NCBI RefSeq assembly: GCF_000364625.1
Contig: NZ_KB822601.1
Span: 186,001-250,000 of the forward strand
DNA from: Pseudomonas thermotolerans DSM 14292
Lineage (GTDB): Bacteria > Pseudomonadota > Gammaproteobacteria > Pseudomonadales > Pseudomonadaceae
Direction of reading: 5' to 3'
Length of the DNA stretch: 64,000 nt
The notes under the pieces: generated by a model
Told to the model about the DNA's origin: nothing
The model's input: only the letters and a program-made list of their open reading frames with translations
Database searches by the model: none
Part shown: in pieces, positions 38,477-47,894 of the stretch
Layout: each line of letters starts with the position of its first letter
How positions within the stretch are numbered: the first letter of the stretch is position 1
Made by a program: the position numbers and the translations under genes

Positions 38477-39274
38477 TCACGCCGCGGACGAGGCCGCTCG
38501 ACGGTAGGCCCAGAGCATCAGGATCAGGCCGCCGAGGACCATCGGCAGGCAGAGCACCTGCCCCATGGTCAGCCAGCCGAAGGCCAGGTAGCCCAGCTGG
38601 GCATCCGGGACGCGGACGAACTCGACGATGAAGCGGAAGATCCCGTAGCACAGGGCGAACAGCCCGGACACCGCCATGGTCGGCCGCGGCTTGCGGGAAT
38701 AGATCCAGAGGATGGCGAACAGCGCCACGCCCTCCAGAGCGAACTGGTAGAGCTGCGAAGGATGGCGGGCCAGCTGCTGCGGGTCGGTAGGGAACACCAT
38801 GGCCCAAGGCAGGTCGGTGGCCTTGCCCCACAGCTCGGCATTGATGAAGTTGCCGATCCTCCCGGCACCCAGGCCGATGGGCACGAGGGGGGCGATGAAG
38901 TCGGTCAGCTCGAAGAAGCCCTTGCCGTTGCGCCGGCCGAACAGCCAGGTGGCGAACATCACCCCGAGCAGCCCGCCGTGGAAGGACATACCGCCCTCCC
39001 AGACGCGCAGCACCTTGAGCGGGTCGTGCAGGTAGGCGGACAGGTCGTAGAACAGCACGTAGCCCAGGCGGCCACCGAGGATCACCCCCATAGCCACCCA
39101 GAACACCAGGTCGGAGAGCTTCTCCCGGCTCCAGCGGGCGTCGAAGGCGGACAGCCGGCGCGCCGCCAGCCACCAGGCGCCGCCGATGCCGATCAGGTAC
39201 ATCAGGCCGTACCAGTGGATCTTCAGCGGGCCCAGGGCGAAGGCCACCGGGTCGATCTGCGGATAAGGCAGCAT
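38477..39274 (-). CDS. lgt: prolipoprotein diacylglyceryl transferase
   Basis: Lgt transfers diacylglycerol from phosphatidylglycerol to the lipobox Cys of prolipoproteins at the inner membrane. The 265-residue protein has seven predicted spans. The Lgt signature with the essential Arg is [17 protein letters not shown] (about 136-152), and the HGGLLGV segment (His near 96) is present. It is nine bases downstream of the TauE/SafE gene, so both are probably in one transcript. Confidence 0.97.
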   Translation of the reverse strand: MLPYPQIDPVAFALGPLKIHWYGLMYLIGIGGAWWLAARRLSAFDARWSREKLSDLVFWVAMGVILGGRLGYVLFYDLSAYLHDPLKVLRVWEGGMSFHGGLLGVMFATWLFGRRNGKGFFELTDFIAPLVPIGLGAGRIGNFINAELWGKATDLPWAMVFPTDPQQLARHPSQLYQFALEGVALFAILWIYSRKPRPTMAVSGLFALCYGIFRFIVEFVRVPDAQLGYLAFGWLTMGQVLCLPMVLGGLILMLWAYRRAASSAA

Positions 39275-39283
39275 CCTAGTTCC

Positions 39284-40066
39284 TCAAAGCAGGAAATTCA
39301 GGCCAACGCCCAGCAACAGCAGGGCGAACAGGCGTTTCAGCACGCGCTGCGGCAGGCGGTGGGCCAGCCGCGCACCGACCCGGGCGAACGGCATGCTGGC
39401 CACGGCGATGCCGACCAGCGCCGGCAGGTACACGTAGCCCAGGCTCCAGTCCGGCAACCGCGCCGCGCTCCAGCCGATCACCATGAAGCTCAGCGCGCCC
39501 ATCAGAGCGATCGGCAGACCGCAGGCCGCCGAGGTGGCCACCGCCTGCTGCATGCTCTGTCCGCGCCAGACCAGGAAGGGCACGGTCAGCGAGCCGCCAC
39601 CGATGCCGAAGATCGCCGAGGCCCAGCCGACCACCCCGCCGGCGACGCCCAGGCCGGCCTTGCCGGGCAGGCTGCCGGCGGCCTTGGGACGCAGGTCGAA
39701 GGCCATCTGGATGGCGATGCAGATGGCGAAGGTGCCGATGATCTTCTGCAGGATCGGCCCGGAAATCGCCTCGGCAGTCAGCGAGCCGAGCGCCGCGCCG
39801 ATCAGGATGCCCAGAGCCATCCAGATGAACACCGTCCAATTGACCGCGCCTTTGCGGTGGTGTTCCAGGACCGAATTGACCGAGGTGAAGACGATGGTGG
39901 CCAGCGAGGTCCCCACCGCCATGTGGGTGAGGATCGCCGGATCGAAGCCCTGAGCGGTGAAGCTGAACACCAGCACCGGCACTATGATCATGCCGCCGCC
40001 GACCCCGAACAGGCCGGCCAGCACCCCGGCCCCGGCCCCCAGCAGCAGATACAGCAGGAACTCCAT
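39284..40066 (-). CDS. TauE/SafE family sulfite exporter-like permease
   Basis: This 260-residue membrane protein has about eight spans and the duplicated TauE/SafE halves, each with a Gly-rich motif: LAGLFGVGGGMIIVPVL (about 15-31) and ASAIFGIGGGSLTVPFLVW (about 150-168). The family exports sulfur-containing anions, but many members have unknown substrates. ATG 40066 follows AAGGGGG; the frame extends to 40171 but that extension is not hydrophobic or conserved. Confidence 0.88.
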   Translation of the reverse strand: MEFLLYLLLGAGAGVLAGLFGVGGGMIIVPVLVFSFTAQGFDPAILTHMAVGTSLATIVFTSVNSVLEHHRKGAVNWTVFIWMALGILIGAALGSLTAEAISGPILQKIIGTFAICIAIQMAFDLRPKAAGSLPGKAGLGVAGGVVGWASAIFGIGGGSLTVPFLVWRGQSMQQAVATSAACGLPIALMGALSFMVIGWSAARLPDWSLGYVYLPALVGIAVASMPFARVGARLAHRLPQRVLKRLFALLLLGVGLNFLL

Positions 40067-40212
40067 CGCCACCCCCTTGCAAAGAGGGCCAATACTACCG
40101 GATGCCGCCCCATCCCCTCCAGCCAAGCCGCATCGGGGCCGGGCGACGATACCTACTAGAACGCCCGCCAAGCCGATAAGCTGTGGCTTTCCACCTGCCT
40201 GGAAGCTGCCCG

Positions 40213-40965
40213 ATGTGCCTGATCGTTCTCGCCTGGCGCCCCGGCCACGACTGGCCGCTGCTGGTCGCCGCCAACCGCGACGAGTTCTACGCGCGGCCCA
40301 GCCGCCCGCTGGCCGAGTGGGAGGACGCCCCGGGCCTCTACGCCGGCCGCGACCTGGAGGCCGGCGGCACCTGGCTGGGGGTTACCGCCGGCGACCGCTT
40401 CGCCGCCCTGACCAACATCCGTGACCCGCGCCAGGCGCCGGGCAGCCGCTCGCGCGGCGAGCTGGTGGCCGGCTTCCTGCGCGGCCAGCTGTCCCCTGCC
40501 GAGTACCTGGAACAGGTCGCCGCCGCGGCGCGGGCCTACTCGGGCTTCAACCTGCTGGTCGGCAACCGCGACGAGCTGCACTACCTGAACGCCCGGGAGG
40601 GCCGGCCGCGCCCGCTGGCGCCAGGCCTCTACGGGCTGTCCAACGCGGCCCTGGACACTCCCTGGCCGAAGCTGCAGCGCAGCAAGGCGGCGTTCGCCGA
40701 ATGCCTGGATTCGCCCAGCGCGGAAGCCCTCCTGGAACTGCTCGCCGATCCCGAGCCGGCCAGCGATGCCGACCTGCCGGACACCGGCGTCGGCCTGGCC
40801 ACCGAGCGGCTGCTGTCCAGCCCCTTCATCGCCAGCCCGACCTACGGCACCCGCGCCAGCACCGCGCTGCTGCGCCGCGCCGACGGCCACCAGTTGCTGG
40901 TCGAGCGCAGCTTCGGGCCCCTCGGGGCCCGACTCGGGGAAGTGCGGGTGGAGATCCGCCCCTAA
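40213..40965 (+). CDS. NRDE/TANGO2 family protein
   Basis: The 250-residue protein begins MCLIVLAWRPG, so removal of Met would expose Cys2, the N-terminal nucleophile-like residue of the family. The name-giving motif ANRDE is in LLVAANRDEFYARPS (about 17-31). Eukaryotic TANGO2 affects lipid and haem handling; the bacterial role is not established. It is convergent with ptsP (11-base gap). Confidence 0.85.
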   Translation: MCLIVLAWRPGHDWPLLVAANRDEFYARPSRPLAEWEDAPGLYAGRDLEAGGTWLGVTAGDRFAALTNIRDPRQAPGSRSRGELVAGFLRGQLSPAEYLEQVAAAARAYSGFNLLVGNRDELHYLNAREGRPRPLAPGLYGLSNAALDTPWPKLQRSKAAFAECLDSPSAEALLELLADPEPASDADLPDTGVGLATERLLSSPFIASPTYGTRASTALLRRADGHQLLVERSFGPLGARLGEVRVEIRP

Positions 40966-40976
40966 CCGGAACGCAC

Positions 40977-43256
40977 TCAGACCTGGATGGTCGCGGCCGG
41001 GTTGATCACCCGGCCCAGGCCCAGGTTGCGCAGGGCCAGTTGCAGGGTGCTGTGGGTGACCTGCGGGTTGTCGATGGTCATCACCTGCTCGAGCAGCTCC
41101 TTGGCCTTGCTCAGGGTGATTTGGCGCAGCAGCCACTTCACCTTGGGCAGGTTGGTGGCGTTCATCGACAAACTGTCGAAGCCCATGGCCAGCAGCAGCA
41201 CCGCGGCCGCCGGATCGCCGGCCATCTCGCCGCAGATGCTCACCGGCCGGCCCTCGGCATGGGCACCGTCGACCACCAGGCGCAGCGCCTGGAGCACCGC
41301 CGGGTGGAGGAAGTCGTAGAGGTCGGCGACCCGCGGGTTGTTGCGATCCACCGCCAGCAGGTACTGGGTCAGGTCGTTGGAGCCGACCGAGAGGAAGTCC
41401 ACCTGGCGGGCCAGCTCGCGCACTTGATAAACCGCCGCGGGCACCTCGATCATCACCCCGACCGGCGGCATGGCGATGTCCACGCCCTCGTCGCGCACCT
41501 CGCCCCAGGCGCGATGGATCAGGTGCAGGGCCTCTTCCAGCTCGTGGGTGCCGGAGATCATCGGCAGGAGAATGCGCAGGTTGTTCAACCCCTCGCTGGC
41601 CTTGAGCATGGCGCGGATCTGCACCAGGAAGATTTCCGGATGGTCGAGGGTCACGCGGATGCCGCGCCAGCCGAGGAAGGGGTTGTCCTCCTTGATCGGA
41701 AAGTAGGACAGCGCCTTGTCGCCGCCGATGTCCAGGGTGCGCATGGTCACCGGCAGAGGATGGAAGGCGGCCAACTGCTCGCGGTAGGTGGCCAACTGCT
41801 CCTTCTCGCTGGGAAAGCGCTCCTTGATCATGAAGGGCACTTCGGTGCGGTACAGGCCGACGCCCTCGGCGCCACGCTCCTGGGCACGCACCACATCGGC
41901 GAGCAGGCCGGTGTTGACCCACAGCGGCATGCGGTGGCCGTCGAGGGTCTCGCAGGGCAGCTCGCGCAGGGCGTTCAGGCCCTGGGTCAGCTGGCGTTCC
42001 TCCTCGACCACCTCGGCGTACTGGCGGCGCAGCACTTCGCTGGGGTTGGTGAACACCTCGCCGTGGTAGCCGTCGACGATCAGCTCGATGCCGTCCAGCT
42101 TGGAATAAGGCAGGTCGACCGCGCCCATCACCGTGGGGATGCCCATGGCGCGGGCGAGGATGGCGACATGCGAGTTGCTCGAACCGAGCACCGAGACCAG
42201 GCCGACCAGTTTGCCCTCCGGCACCTCGCCGAGCATCGCCGGGGACAGCTCCTCGCTGACCAGGATGGTGTTGTCGGGGTAGATCAGGCTCTGCTTGCGC
42301 TCCTCTTGCAGGTAGGCGAGCAGGCGCCGGCCGAGGTCGCGCACGTCGCTGGCACGCTCGCGCAGGTAGGCGTCGTCCATCAGCTCGAAGCGCTTGACGT
42401 GCTCGCCGACCACCCGGCGCAACGCGCCCTGGGCCCACTGGCCGGTCTTGATGACCTTGATCACCTCGCTGCCCAGAGCGCCGTCGTCGAGCATCATCAG
42501 GTAGACGTCGAACAGTGCGCGCTCCTCGGGGCGCAGCTGGCTGGCCAGCTTGGCGGAGAGCTGGCGCATGTCGGCGCGCACGCCCTCCAGGGCACTGGCG
42601 AACAGCTTGATCTCCGCGTCGACGTCCTCGACGGTCTTGTCCGGCACCACGTCCAGGTCGGCCGGCGGCAGCACCACCACCGCCTTGCCCACGGCCACGC
42701 CCGGCGAGCCGGGCACGCCGACGAAGCGCGCCTCCTGGATGCCCTTGCCCTGGCGGCCCAGGCCGCGGATCGAGCCCGTAGCCTCGGCGTGGGCGATCAC
42801 CCCGGCGAGCTGGGCGCTCATGGTCACCAGGAAGGCCTCCTCGCCCTCGTCGAAGCGCCGGCGCTCCTTCTGCTGGACCACCAGCACGCCCATCACCCGG
42901 CGGTGGTGGATGATCGGCGCGCCGAGGAAGGAGGCGTAGCGTTCCTCGCCGGTCTCGGCGAAGTAGCGGTAGCGGGGGTGTTCGGAGGCGTGCTCGAGGT
43001 TGAGAGGCTCCTCGCGGCTGCCCACCAGGCCGACCAGGCCCTCGCTGGGCGCCATGCTGACCTTGCCGATGGCCTTCTTGTTGAGGCCCTCGGTGGCCAT
43101 CAGCACGAAGCGGTTGGTCTCCGGATCCAGCAGGTAGACCGAGCAGACCTGGCTGCCCATGGCCTCCTTGACCCGCTGCACGATGATCGTCAGCGCCGCC
43201 TTGAGATCCTGGGCAGCGTTCACTTCCTGGACGATCTTGCGCAGCGTGTTGAGCAT
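40977..43256 (-). CDS. ptsP: phosphoenolpyruvate-protein phosphotransferase PtsP (EI-Ntr)
   Basis: PtsP starts the nitrogen phosphotransferase chain PtsP-PtsO-PtsN, which carries regulatory phosphate rather than sugar. The 759-residue protein has an N-terminal GAF domain (about 20-160) thought to sense glutamine/2-oxoglutarate status, then an enzyme I region. The phosphorylated His is in SNSHVAILARAMGIPTVMG (about 358-376). PEP-binding segments include GLYRTEVPFM and SVGSNDLTQY. It is 12 bases after rppH, the usual pairing in pseudomonads. Confidence 0.96.
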   Translation of the reverse strand: MLNTLRKIVQEVNAAQDLKAALTIIVQRVKEAMGSQVCSVYLLDPETNRFVLMATEGLNKKAIGKVSMAPSEGLVGLVGSREEPLNLEHASEHPRYRYFAETGEERYASFLGAPIIHHRRVMGVLVVQQKERRRFDEGEEAFLVTMSAQLAGVIAHAEATGSIRGLGRQGKGIQEARFVGVPGSPGVAVGKAVVVLPPADLDVVPDKTVEDVDAEIKLFASALEGVRADMRQLSAKLASQLRPEERALFDVYLMMLDDGALGSEVIKVIKTGQWAQGALRRVVGEHVKRFELMDDAYLRERASDVRDLGRRLLAYLQEERKQSLIYPDNTILVSEELSPAMLGEVPEGKLVGLVSVLGSSNSHVAILARAMGIPTVMGAVDLPYSKLDGIELIVDGYHGEVFTNPSEVLRRQYAEVVEEERQLTQGLNALRELPCETLDGHRMPLWVNTGLLADVVRAQERGAEGVGLYRTEVPFMIKERFPSEKEQLATYREQLAAFHPLPVTMRTLDIGGDKALSYFPIKEDNPFLGWRGIRVTLDHPEIFLVQIRAMLKASEGLNNLRILLPMISGTHELEEALHLIHRAWGEVRDEGVDIAMPPVGVMIEVPAAVYQVRELARQVDFLSVGSNDLTQYLLAVDRNNPRVADLYDFLHPAVLQALRLVVDGAHAEGRPVSICGEMAGDPAAAVLLLAMGFDSLSMNATNLPKVKWLLRQITLSKAKELLEQVMTIDNPQVTHSTLQLALRNLGLGRVINPAATIQV

Positions 43257-43268
43257 CTGTCGTTTCCG

Positions 43269-43748
43269 TCAGTCGCGCACCGGCAGGCGCGGGGCGAGTT
43301 CCTTGAGGGCGCGCCGATAGACCTCGCGCTTGAACGTGACCACCTGGCCCAGCGGGTACCAGTAGCTGACCCAGCGCCAGCCGTCGAACTCCGGCTTGCC
43401 GGACAGGTCCATGCGCACCCGCTCCTCGGAGGACTGCAGGCGGAGCAGGAACCACTTCTGCTTCTGGCCGATGCACAGCGGCTGGCTGTGTGTGCGCACC
43501 AGACGCTGCGGCAGCCGGTAGCGCAGCCAGCCGCGGGTGCAGGCGAGGATCTGCACGTCCTCGGGGTCGAGGCCGACCTCCTCGTTCAGCTCGCGGTACA
43601 GGGCCTGTTCCGGCGTCTCGTTGGGGTTGATGCCCCCCTGCGGGAACTGCCAGGCGTCCTGGTTGATCCGGCGCGCCCAGAGCACCTGGCCAATGTCATT
43701 GGTCAGGATAATGCCGACATTGGGGCGGAAACCATCGGGATCGATCAC
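43269..43748 (-). CDS. rppH: RNA pyrophosphohydrolase
   Basis: RppH removes pyrophosphate from triphosphorylated 5' RNA ends and so triggers mRNA decay. The Nudix box is [20 protein letters not shown] plus VGL (about 38-60). The start is GTG 43748, giving 159 residues and beginning [14 protein letters not shown] like other Pseudomonas RppH; GAGG lies nine bases upstream, whereas the TTG at 43757 abuts that site. Confidence 0.95.
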   Translation of the reverse strand: MIDPDGFRPNVGIILTNDIGQVLWARRINQDAWQFPQGGINPNETPEQALYRELNEEVGLDPEDVQILACTRGWLRYRLPQRLVRTHSQPLCIGQKQKWFLLRLQSSEERVRMDLSGKPEFDGWRWVSYWYPLGQVVTFKREVYRRALKELAPRLPVRD

Positions 43749-43893
43749 GGCAGACAACCTCGCAAGCGCTTATCTCCGCATTGTTCCACAAAGCTCGTGA
43801 CAGCGGCAACGCGACCTCCCGGCCGGTGGGCAGGGGCGGCAAAAGGCCTTATCCTGTCGGCCCTTTTTCCCCTTCCCTAGCGAGCGAATCATC

Positions 43894-44547
43894 GTGCGTC
43901 TGGCTCTCTTCGACCTCGACAACACCCTGCTGGCCGGCGACAGCGACCACCTCTGGGGCGACTTCATCTGCCAGCGCGGGCTGGTGGACGCCGCCGAGTA
44001 CCAGGCCCGCAACGACGCCTTCTATGCCGACTACTGTGCCGGCAAGCTGGACGTGGTGGCCTACCAGAACTTCAGCCAGGCGATCCTCGGGCGCACCGAG
44101 CCTGCCCAACTGGACGCCTGGCACCGGGACTTCATGCGCGAGGTGATCGAGCCGATCATCCTCGCCAAGGGCGAGGCACTGCTTGAGGAGCACCGCCGCG
44201 CCGGCGACAAGCTGGTGATCATTACCGCCACCAACCGCTTCGTCACCGCGCCCATCGCCCGGCGCCTGGGGGTCGACACCCTGATCGCCACCGAATGCGG
44301 CATGGCCGCCGGCCGCTATACCGGGCAGATCACCGGCATCCCCTGCTATCAGGAAGGCAAGGTGGTGCGCCTCAAGCAGTGGCTCGAGGAAACCGGCTTG
44401 GGCCTGGAAGACAGCTATTTCTACAGCGATTCGCGCAACGACCTGCCGCTGCTGGAGACCGTGGCCCACCCGGTGGCCGTGGACCCCGACGAAGTGCTGC
44501 GGGCTACCGCCACCGAGCGCGGCTGGCCGGTTATCTCCCTCCGCTAG
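43894..44547 (+). CDS. HAD-IB family phosphatase (SerB-like)
   Basis: This 217-residue HAD subfamily IB hydrolase has motif [20 protein letters not shown] (nucleophile Asp near 7), motif [12 protein letters not shown] (Thr), and motif [16 protein letters not shown]. Members act on small phosphomonoesters; some in this group dephosphorylate histidinol phosphate or phosphoserine. The substrate is undecided. The start codon is GTG 43894. It is divergent from rppH. Confidence 0.85.
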   Translation: MRLALFDLDNTLLAGDSDHLWGDFICQRGLVDAAEYQARNDAFYADYCAGKLDVVAYQNFSQAILGRTEPAQLDAWHRDFMREVIEPIILAKGEALLEEHRRAGDKLVIITATNRFVTAPIARRLGVDTLIATECGMAAGRYTGQITGIPCYQEGKVVRLKQWLEETGLGLEDSYFYSDSRNDLPLLETVAHPVAVDPDEVLRATATERGWPVISLR

Positions 44548-44591
44548 GCGCCCTTCTCCGGGCCGAGGCAGCCCCGCTCCCTGGCCGGCGC

Positions 44592-45032
44592 CTAGAGCGG
44601 CTTGACGCTGACCAGCAGCAGGAGCACGGCGAACAGCCCTAGGGTCAGCACCGCCAGCAGCGTCAGGGCGCGCGGCACCGCGACCTGCTCGCCGCCGGCC
44701 TGCAGCGCGGCTGCCAGACGCTGCAGACGGCCGGCGAGCAGCAGCCAGCCGATAAACGCCGGGATATAGAGCAAGGCGCTGCCAAGCAACCAGAGGGCGT
44801 CCAGCGGCCAGGGCTGCAGATGGGCCAGCCACCAGGCGCTGACCGGCAGGCTTAGAATGCTGAGCAGCGCTAGTGCCCAGCCACCCCAGCCGATCTGGCG
44901 CAGCCGCTTCGCCGCTTGCTCGCCGCCGAGCTTCACGGCCCGCCAGGCCAGCCAGGCGAGACCCAGGGCGGCGACGAGCAGCAGCGCGGTGCCGCCGATC
45001 AGGGCCAGGTTGAGAGTCTGTACGCTGTCCAT
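44592..45032 (-). CDS. hypothetical four-span membrane protein
   Basis: The 146-residue product has four hydrophobic segments (about 10-30, 52-72, 77-99 and 120-142) and few charged residues outside the loops. I recognise no family. It precedes ilvA in the other order: its start is 33 bases before the ilvA stop, on the same strand, so it lies downstream of ilvA and may share its transcript. Confidence 0.7.
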   Translation of the reverse strand: MDSVQTLNLALIGGTALLLVAALGLAWLAWRAVKLGGEQAAKRLRQIGWGGWALALLSILSLPVSAWWLAHLQPWPLDALWLLGSALLYIPAFIGWLLLAGRLQRLAAALQAGGEQVAVPRALTLLAVLTLGLFAVLLLLVSVKPL

Positions 45033-45065
45033 GGTGAACCTCCGGGAATTCCCTTTCGCAACAGG

Positions 45066-46580
45066 CTAGCCCAGGAACAGGTGATAGGCCGGGTTGTCGG
45101 TCTCGTCCCAGAACGGGTAGCCGATCTTCTCCAGGGTCGCCGCCAGCTGCTCGCGCTCGTCCTCCGGCACCTGCAGGGCGGCCAGCACCCGACCGTCCGC
45201 CGAGCCGTGGTTGCGGTAGTGGAACATGGTGATGTTCCAGCGCCCGCCGAGCTTGTTGAGGAAGTTGAACAACGCGCCGGGACGCTCGGGGAACTCGAAG
45301 CGGAACACCAGTTCTTCCGGTACCGCCGCAGCATGTCCGCCGACGGTGTGGCGGATGTGCAGCTTGGCCAGCTCGTTCTCGGTCAGGTCGAGGACCGGGA
45401 AGCCCTGGGCGCGCAGGCTGTCGATCAGCAGCTCGCGGGGGTCGTTCTCCGGATGGGTCTGCACGCCGACGAAGATGTGCGCTTCCTTGTCGGTGTGGTA
45501 GCGGTAGTTGAACTCGGTGATCTGCCGCTTGCCGATGGCCTCGCAGAAGGCCTTGAAGCTGCCCGGCTTCTCCGGGATGGTCACGGCGATGATCGCCTCG
45601 CGCTTCTCGCCCAGCTCGGCGCGCTCGGCGACGTGGCGCAGGCGGTCGAAGTTGATGTTGGCGCCGGAGTCGATGGCCACCAGGGTCTGTCCGCGGGCGC
45701 CCTCGCGCTGGACGTACTTCTTGATCCCGGCCACCGCCAAGGCGCCGGCCGGCTCGGTGATCGAGCGGGTGTCGTCGTAGATGTCCTTGACCGCCGCGCA
45801 GATCTCGTCGCTGCTGACGGTGACCACCTCGTCCACGTAGCGCTTGCAGAGGTCAAAAGTGTGCTCGCCGATCTGCGCCACCGCCACGCCGTCGGCGAAC
45901 AGCCCGACCTGCGGCAGCACCACCCGCTCGCCGGCGGCCATGGCGGCCTGCAGGCAGTTGGCATCGTCCGGCTCGACGCCGATCACCTTGACCTCGGGGC
46001 GCAGGTACTTGACGTAGGCGGCGATCCCGGCGATCAGCCCGCCGCCGCCGACCGGTACGAAGATGGCGTCCAGCTGGCCCGGGTGCTGCCAGAGAATCTC
46101 CATGGCCACGGTGCCCTGGCCGGCGATCACGTCCGGATCATCGTAGGGGTGGATGTAGACGTAGCCCTTCTCCTCCACCAGCTTCAGCGAGTGGGCCAGC
46201 GCCTCAGGGAAGGCGTCGCCGTGCAGCACCGCCTTGCCGCCGCGGGCGCGCACGCCCTGGACCTTGAGCTCCGGGGTGGTGCGCGGCATCACGATGGTGG
46301 CCTTGATGCCCAGCTGCTTGGCGGCCAGGGCCACGCCTTGGGCATGGTTGCCGGCCGAGGCGGTAATCACCCCGCGAGCCTTCTCCTCTTCGCTGAGCTG
46401 GGCGATGCGGTTGTAGGCACCACGAATCTTGAACGAGTACACCGGCTGCAAATCCTCGCGCTTGAGGAGAATCTGGTTGCCCAGCCGCTCGGAGAGCTGG
46501 CGGGCCGGCTGCAGGGGGGTTTCCACCGCGACGTCGTAGACACGCGAGGTGAGGATTTTCTTCACGTACTGTTCAAGCAT
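45066..46580 (-). CDS. ilvA: threonine dehydratase, biosynthetic
   Basis: IlvA deaminates threonine to 2-oxobutyrate, the first step of isoleucine synthesis. From ATG 46580 the protein is 504 residues. The PLP-binding Lys is in VYSFKIRGAYNRI (about 50-62), the phosphate-binding Gly loop is VPVGGGGLIAGIAAY, and two ACT-like regulatory domains occupy about 325-504, where isoleucine normally binds. The frame to 46652 adds residues unlike any IlvA. It is divergent from rpiA (143 bases). Confidence 0.96.
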   Translation of the reverse strand: MLEQYVKKILTSRVYDVAVETPLQPARQLSERLGNQILLKREDLQPVYSFKIRGAYNRIAQLSEEEKARGVITASAGNHAQGVALAAKQLGIKATIVMPRTTPELKVQGVRARGGKAVLHGDAFPEALAHSLKLVEEKGYVYIHPYDDPDVIAGQGTVAMEILWQHPGQLDAIFVPVGGGGLIAGIAAYVKYLRPEVKVIGVEPDDANCLQAAMAAGERVVLPQVGLFADGVAVAQIGEHTFDLCKRYVDEVVTVSSDEICAAVKDIYDDTRSITEPAGALAVAGIKKYVQREGARGQTLVAIDSGANINFDRLRHVAERAELGEKREAIIAVTIPEKPGSFKAFCEAIGKRQITEFNYRYHTDKEAHIFVGVQTHPENDPRELLIDSLRAQGFPVLDLTENELAKLHIRHTVGGHAAAVPEELVFRFEFPERPGALFNFLNKLGGRWNITMFHYRNHGSADGRVLAALQVPEDEREQLAATLEKIGYPFWDETDNPAYHLFLG

Positions 46581-46723
46581 GGGAGGTGGCACTTTGGCAG
46601 GAAGGAGCGAAGGGGGGCAGTCTACTCCACTGCATCCCGGCTGTGGGAGCAATCTTGGCCGCTTATTCCCGGCCTCCGGCGCTATAATTCGCCGCCTCCC
46701 ACCCCCAACCTCGCGGAAGCCTC

Positions 46724-47395
46724 ATGAACCAGGACCAGCTCAAGCAGGCCGTCGCCCAGGCCGCGGTCGACCACATCCTCCCTCACCTCGACAGCAAGAG
46801 CGTAATCGGCGTCGGCACCGGTTCCACCGCCAACTACTTCATCGATGCCCTGGCCAGACACAAGATGGAATTCGACGGCGCGGTGGCCAGCTCGGAAGCC
46901 ACCGCGGCGCGCCTGAAGAGCCACGGCATTCCGGTCTACGACCTCAACTCGGTCGGCGAGCTGGAGTTCTACGTGGACGGCGCCGACGAGAGCGACGAGC
47001 ACCTGCACCTGATCAAGGGCGGCGGCGCGGCGCTGACTCGCGAGAAGATCGTCGCGGCGGTGGCCAAAACCTTCATCTGCATCGCCGACCAGAGCAAGCT
47101 GGTGCCGGTGCTCGGCCGCTTCCCGCTGCCGGTGGAGGTGATCCCCATGGCGCGCAGCCACGTCGCCCGCCAGCTGGTCAAGCTGGGCGGTGACCCGGTG
47201 TACCGCGAGGGCGTGGTGACCGACAACGGCAACGTGATTCTCGACGTGCACAACCTGCAGATCGTCAATCCGGTGGAGCTGGAGGCGCAGATCAATGCCA
47301 TCGTCGGGGTGGTCACCAACGGCCTGTTCGCCGCCCGCCCGGCGGACATCCTGCTGCTCGGCACCCCGGAGGGCGTGCGCCAGCTGAACCGCTGA
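46724..47395 (+). CDS. rpiA: ribose-5-phosphate isomerase A
   Basis: RpiA interconverts ribose 5-phosphate and ribulose 5-phosphate in the pentose phosphate pathway. The 223-residue protein has the phosphate-binding [15 protein letters not shown] (about 27-41), the catalytic DGADESDE segment (about 85-92) and the [14 protein letters not shown] loop (about 99-112). The ilvA-rpiA divergent arrangement is shared with P. aeruginosa. Confidence 0.97.
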   Translation: MNQDQLKQAVAQAAVDHILPHLDSKSVIGVGTGSTANYFIDALARHKMEFDGAVASSEATAARLKSHGIPVYDLNSVGELEFYVDGADESDEHLHLIKGGGAALTREKIVAAVAKTFICIADQSKLVPVLGRFPLPVEVIPMARSHVARQLVKLGGDPVYREGVVTDNGNVILDVHNLQIVNPVELEAQINAIVGVVTNGLFAARPADILLLGTPEGVRQLNR

Positions 47396-47414
47396 TCCTC
47401 CGGTCCGGAGCGTG

Positions 47415-47452
47415 CCGGCATCTGGCCAGCCAGAGAGCTGGCCAGATGCCGG
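47415..47452 (+). terminator. long hairpin terminator after rpiA
   Basis: A perfect 16-base-pair inverted repeat (47415-47430 with 47437-47452) encloses the six-base loop CAGAGA, 19 bases after the rpiA stop. There is no T tract; the strength of the stem suggests a terminator or an RNA-stabilising element. Confidence 0.65.
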
Positions 47453-47501
47453 AGGCCGGCTAGGCTTAAAGGAATTCATCACGCGTCAGGAGAGACGACA
47501 C

Positions 47502-47837
47502 ATGCCCGGCAAGTTCGAACTGAAAAAGGCCAAAGACGGCCAGTTCCACTTCAACCTGCTGGCCAGCAATGGCCAGGTGATCCTCAGCAGCGAGCTGTAC
47601 AAGGCCAAGGACTCGGCCCTCAACGGCATCGAGTCGGTCCGCAAGAACGCCATCCGCGAAGGCGCCTTCGAGGCCAAGAGCGCCGCCAACGGCAAGTTCT
47701 ACTTCGTGCTCAAGGCTACCAACGGCCAGGTGATCGGACAGAGCCAGATGTACGCCAGCGCCGCCAACCGCGATGCCGGCATCCAGTCGGTGATCAAGCA
47801 CGCCCCCGACGCCAAGCTGGAAGACGGTACCGCCTGA
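47502..47837 (+). CDS. YegP family DUF1508 protein
   Basis: The 111-residue protein contains two tandem DUF1508 repeats: GKFELKKAKDGQFHFNLLAS (about 3-22), NGQVILSSELYKAKDSALNG and the second copy NGKFYFVLKATNGQVIGQSQ. Each repeat forms a small beta-beta-alpha fold. The function is not established. ATG 47502 follows AGGAGA; a longer frame to 47412 reads through the rpiA hairpin and is rejected. Confidence 0.92.
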   Translation: MPGKFELKKAKDGQFHFNLLASNGQVILSSELYKAKDSALNGIESVRKNAIREGAFEAKSAANGKFYFVLKATNGQVIGQSQMYASAANRDAGIQSVIKHAPDAKLEDGTA

Positions 47838-47864
47838 GCCGCGCGACAGCCACCGCGAAGGGGG

Positions 47865-47894
47865 AAAGGCCGAGCGCATCACTCGGCCTTTTTC
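47865..47894 (+). terminator. intrinsic terminator after the DUF1508 gene
   Basis: AAAGGCCGAG (47865-47874) pairs with CTCGGCCTTT (47882-47891), followed by further Ts. The distal arm overlaps the last codons and stop of the convergent SdiA-regulated-type gene, so the element may end transcription in both directions. Confidence 0.85.

Noticed and set aside
40156-43476. Minus-strand ORF of 1106 codons across ptsP and the NRDE gene
   Set aside because: It is out of frame with ptsP, Arg/Ala/Gly-rich, and caused by high GC at the third codon position.
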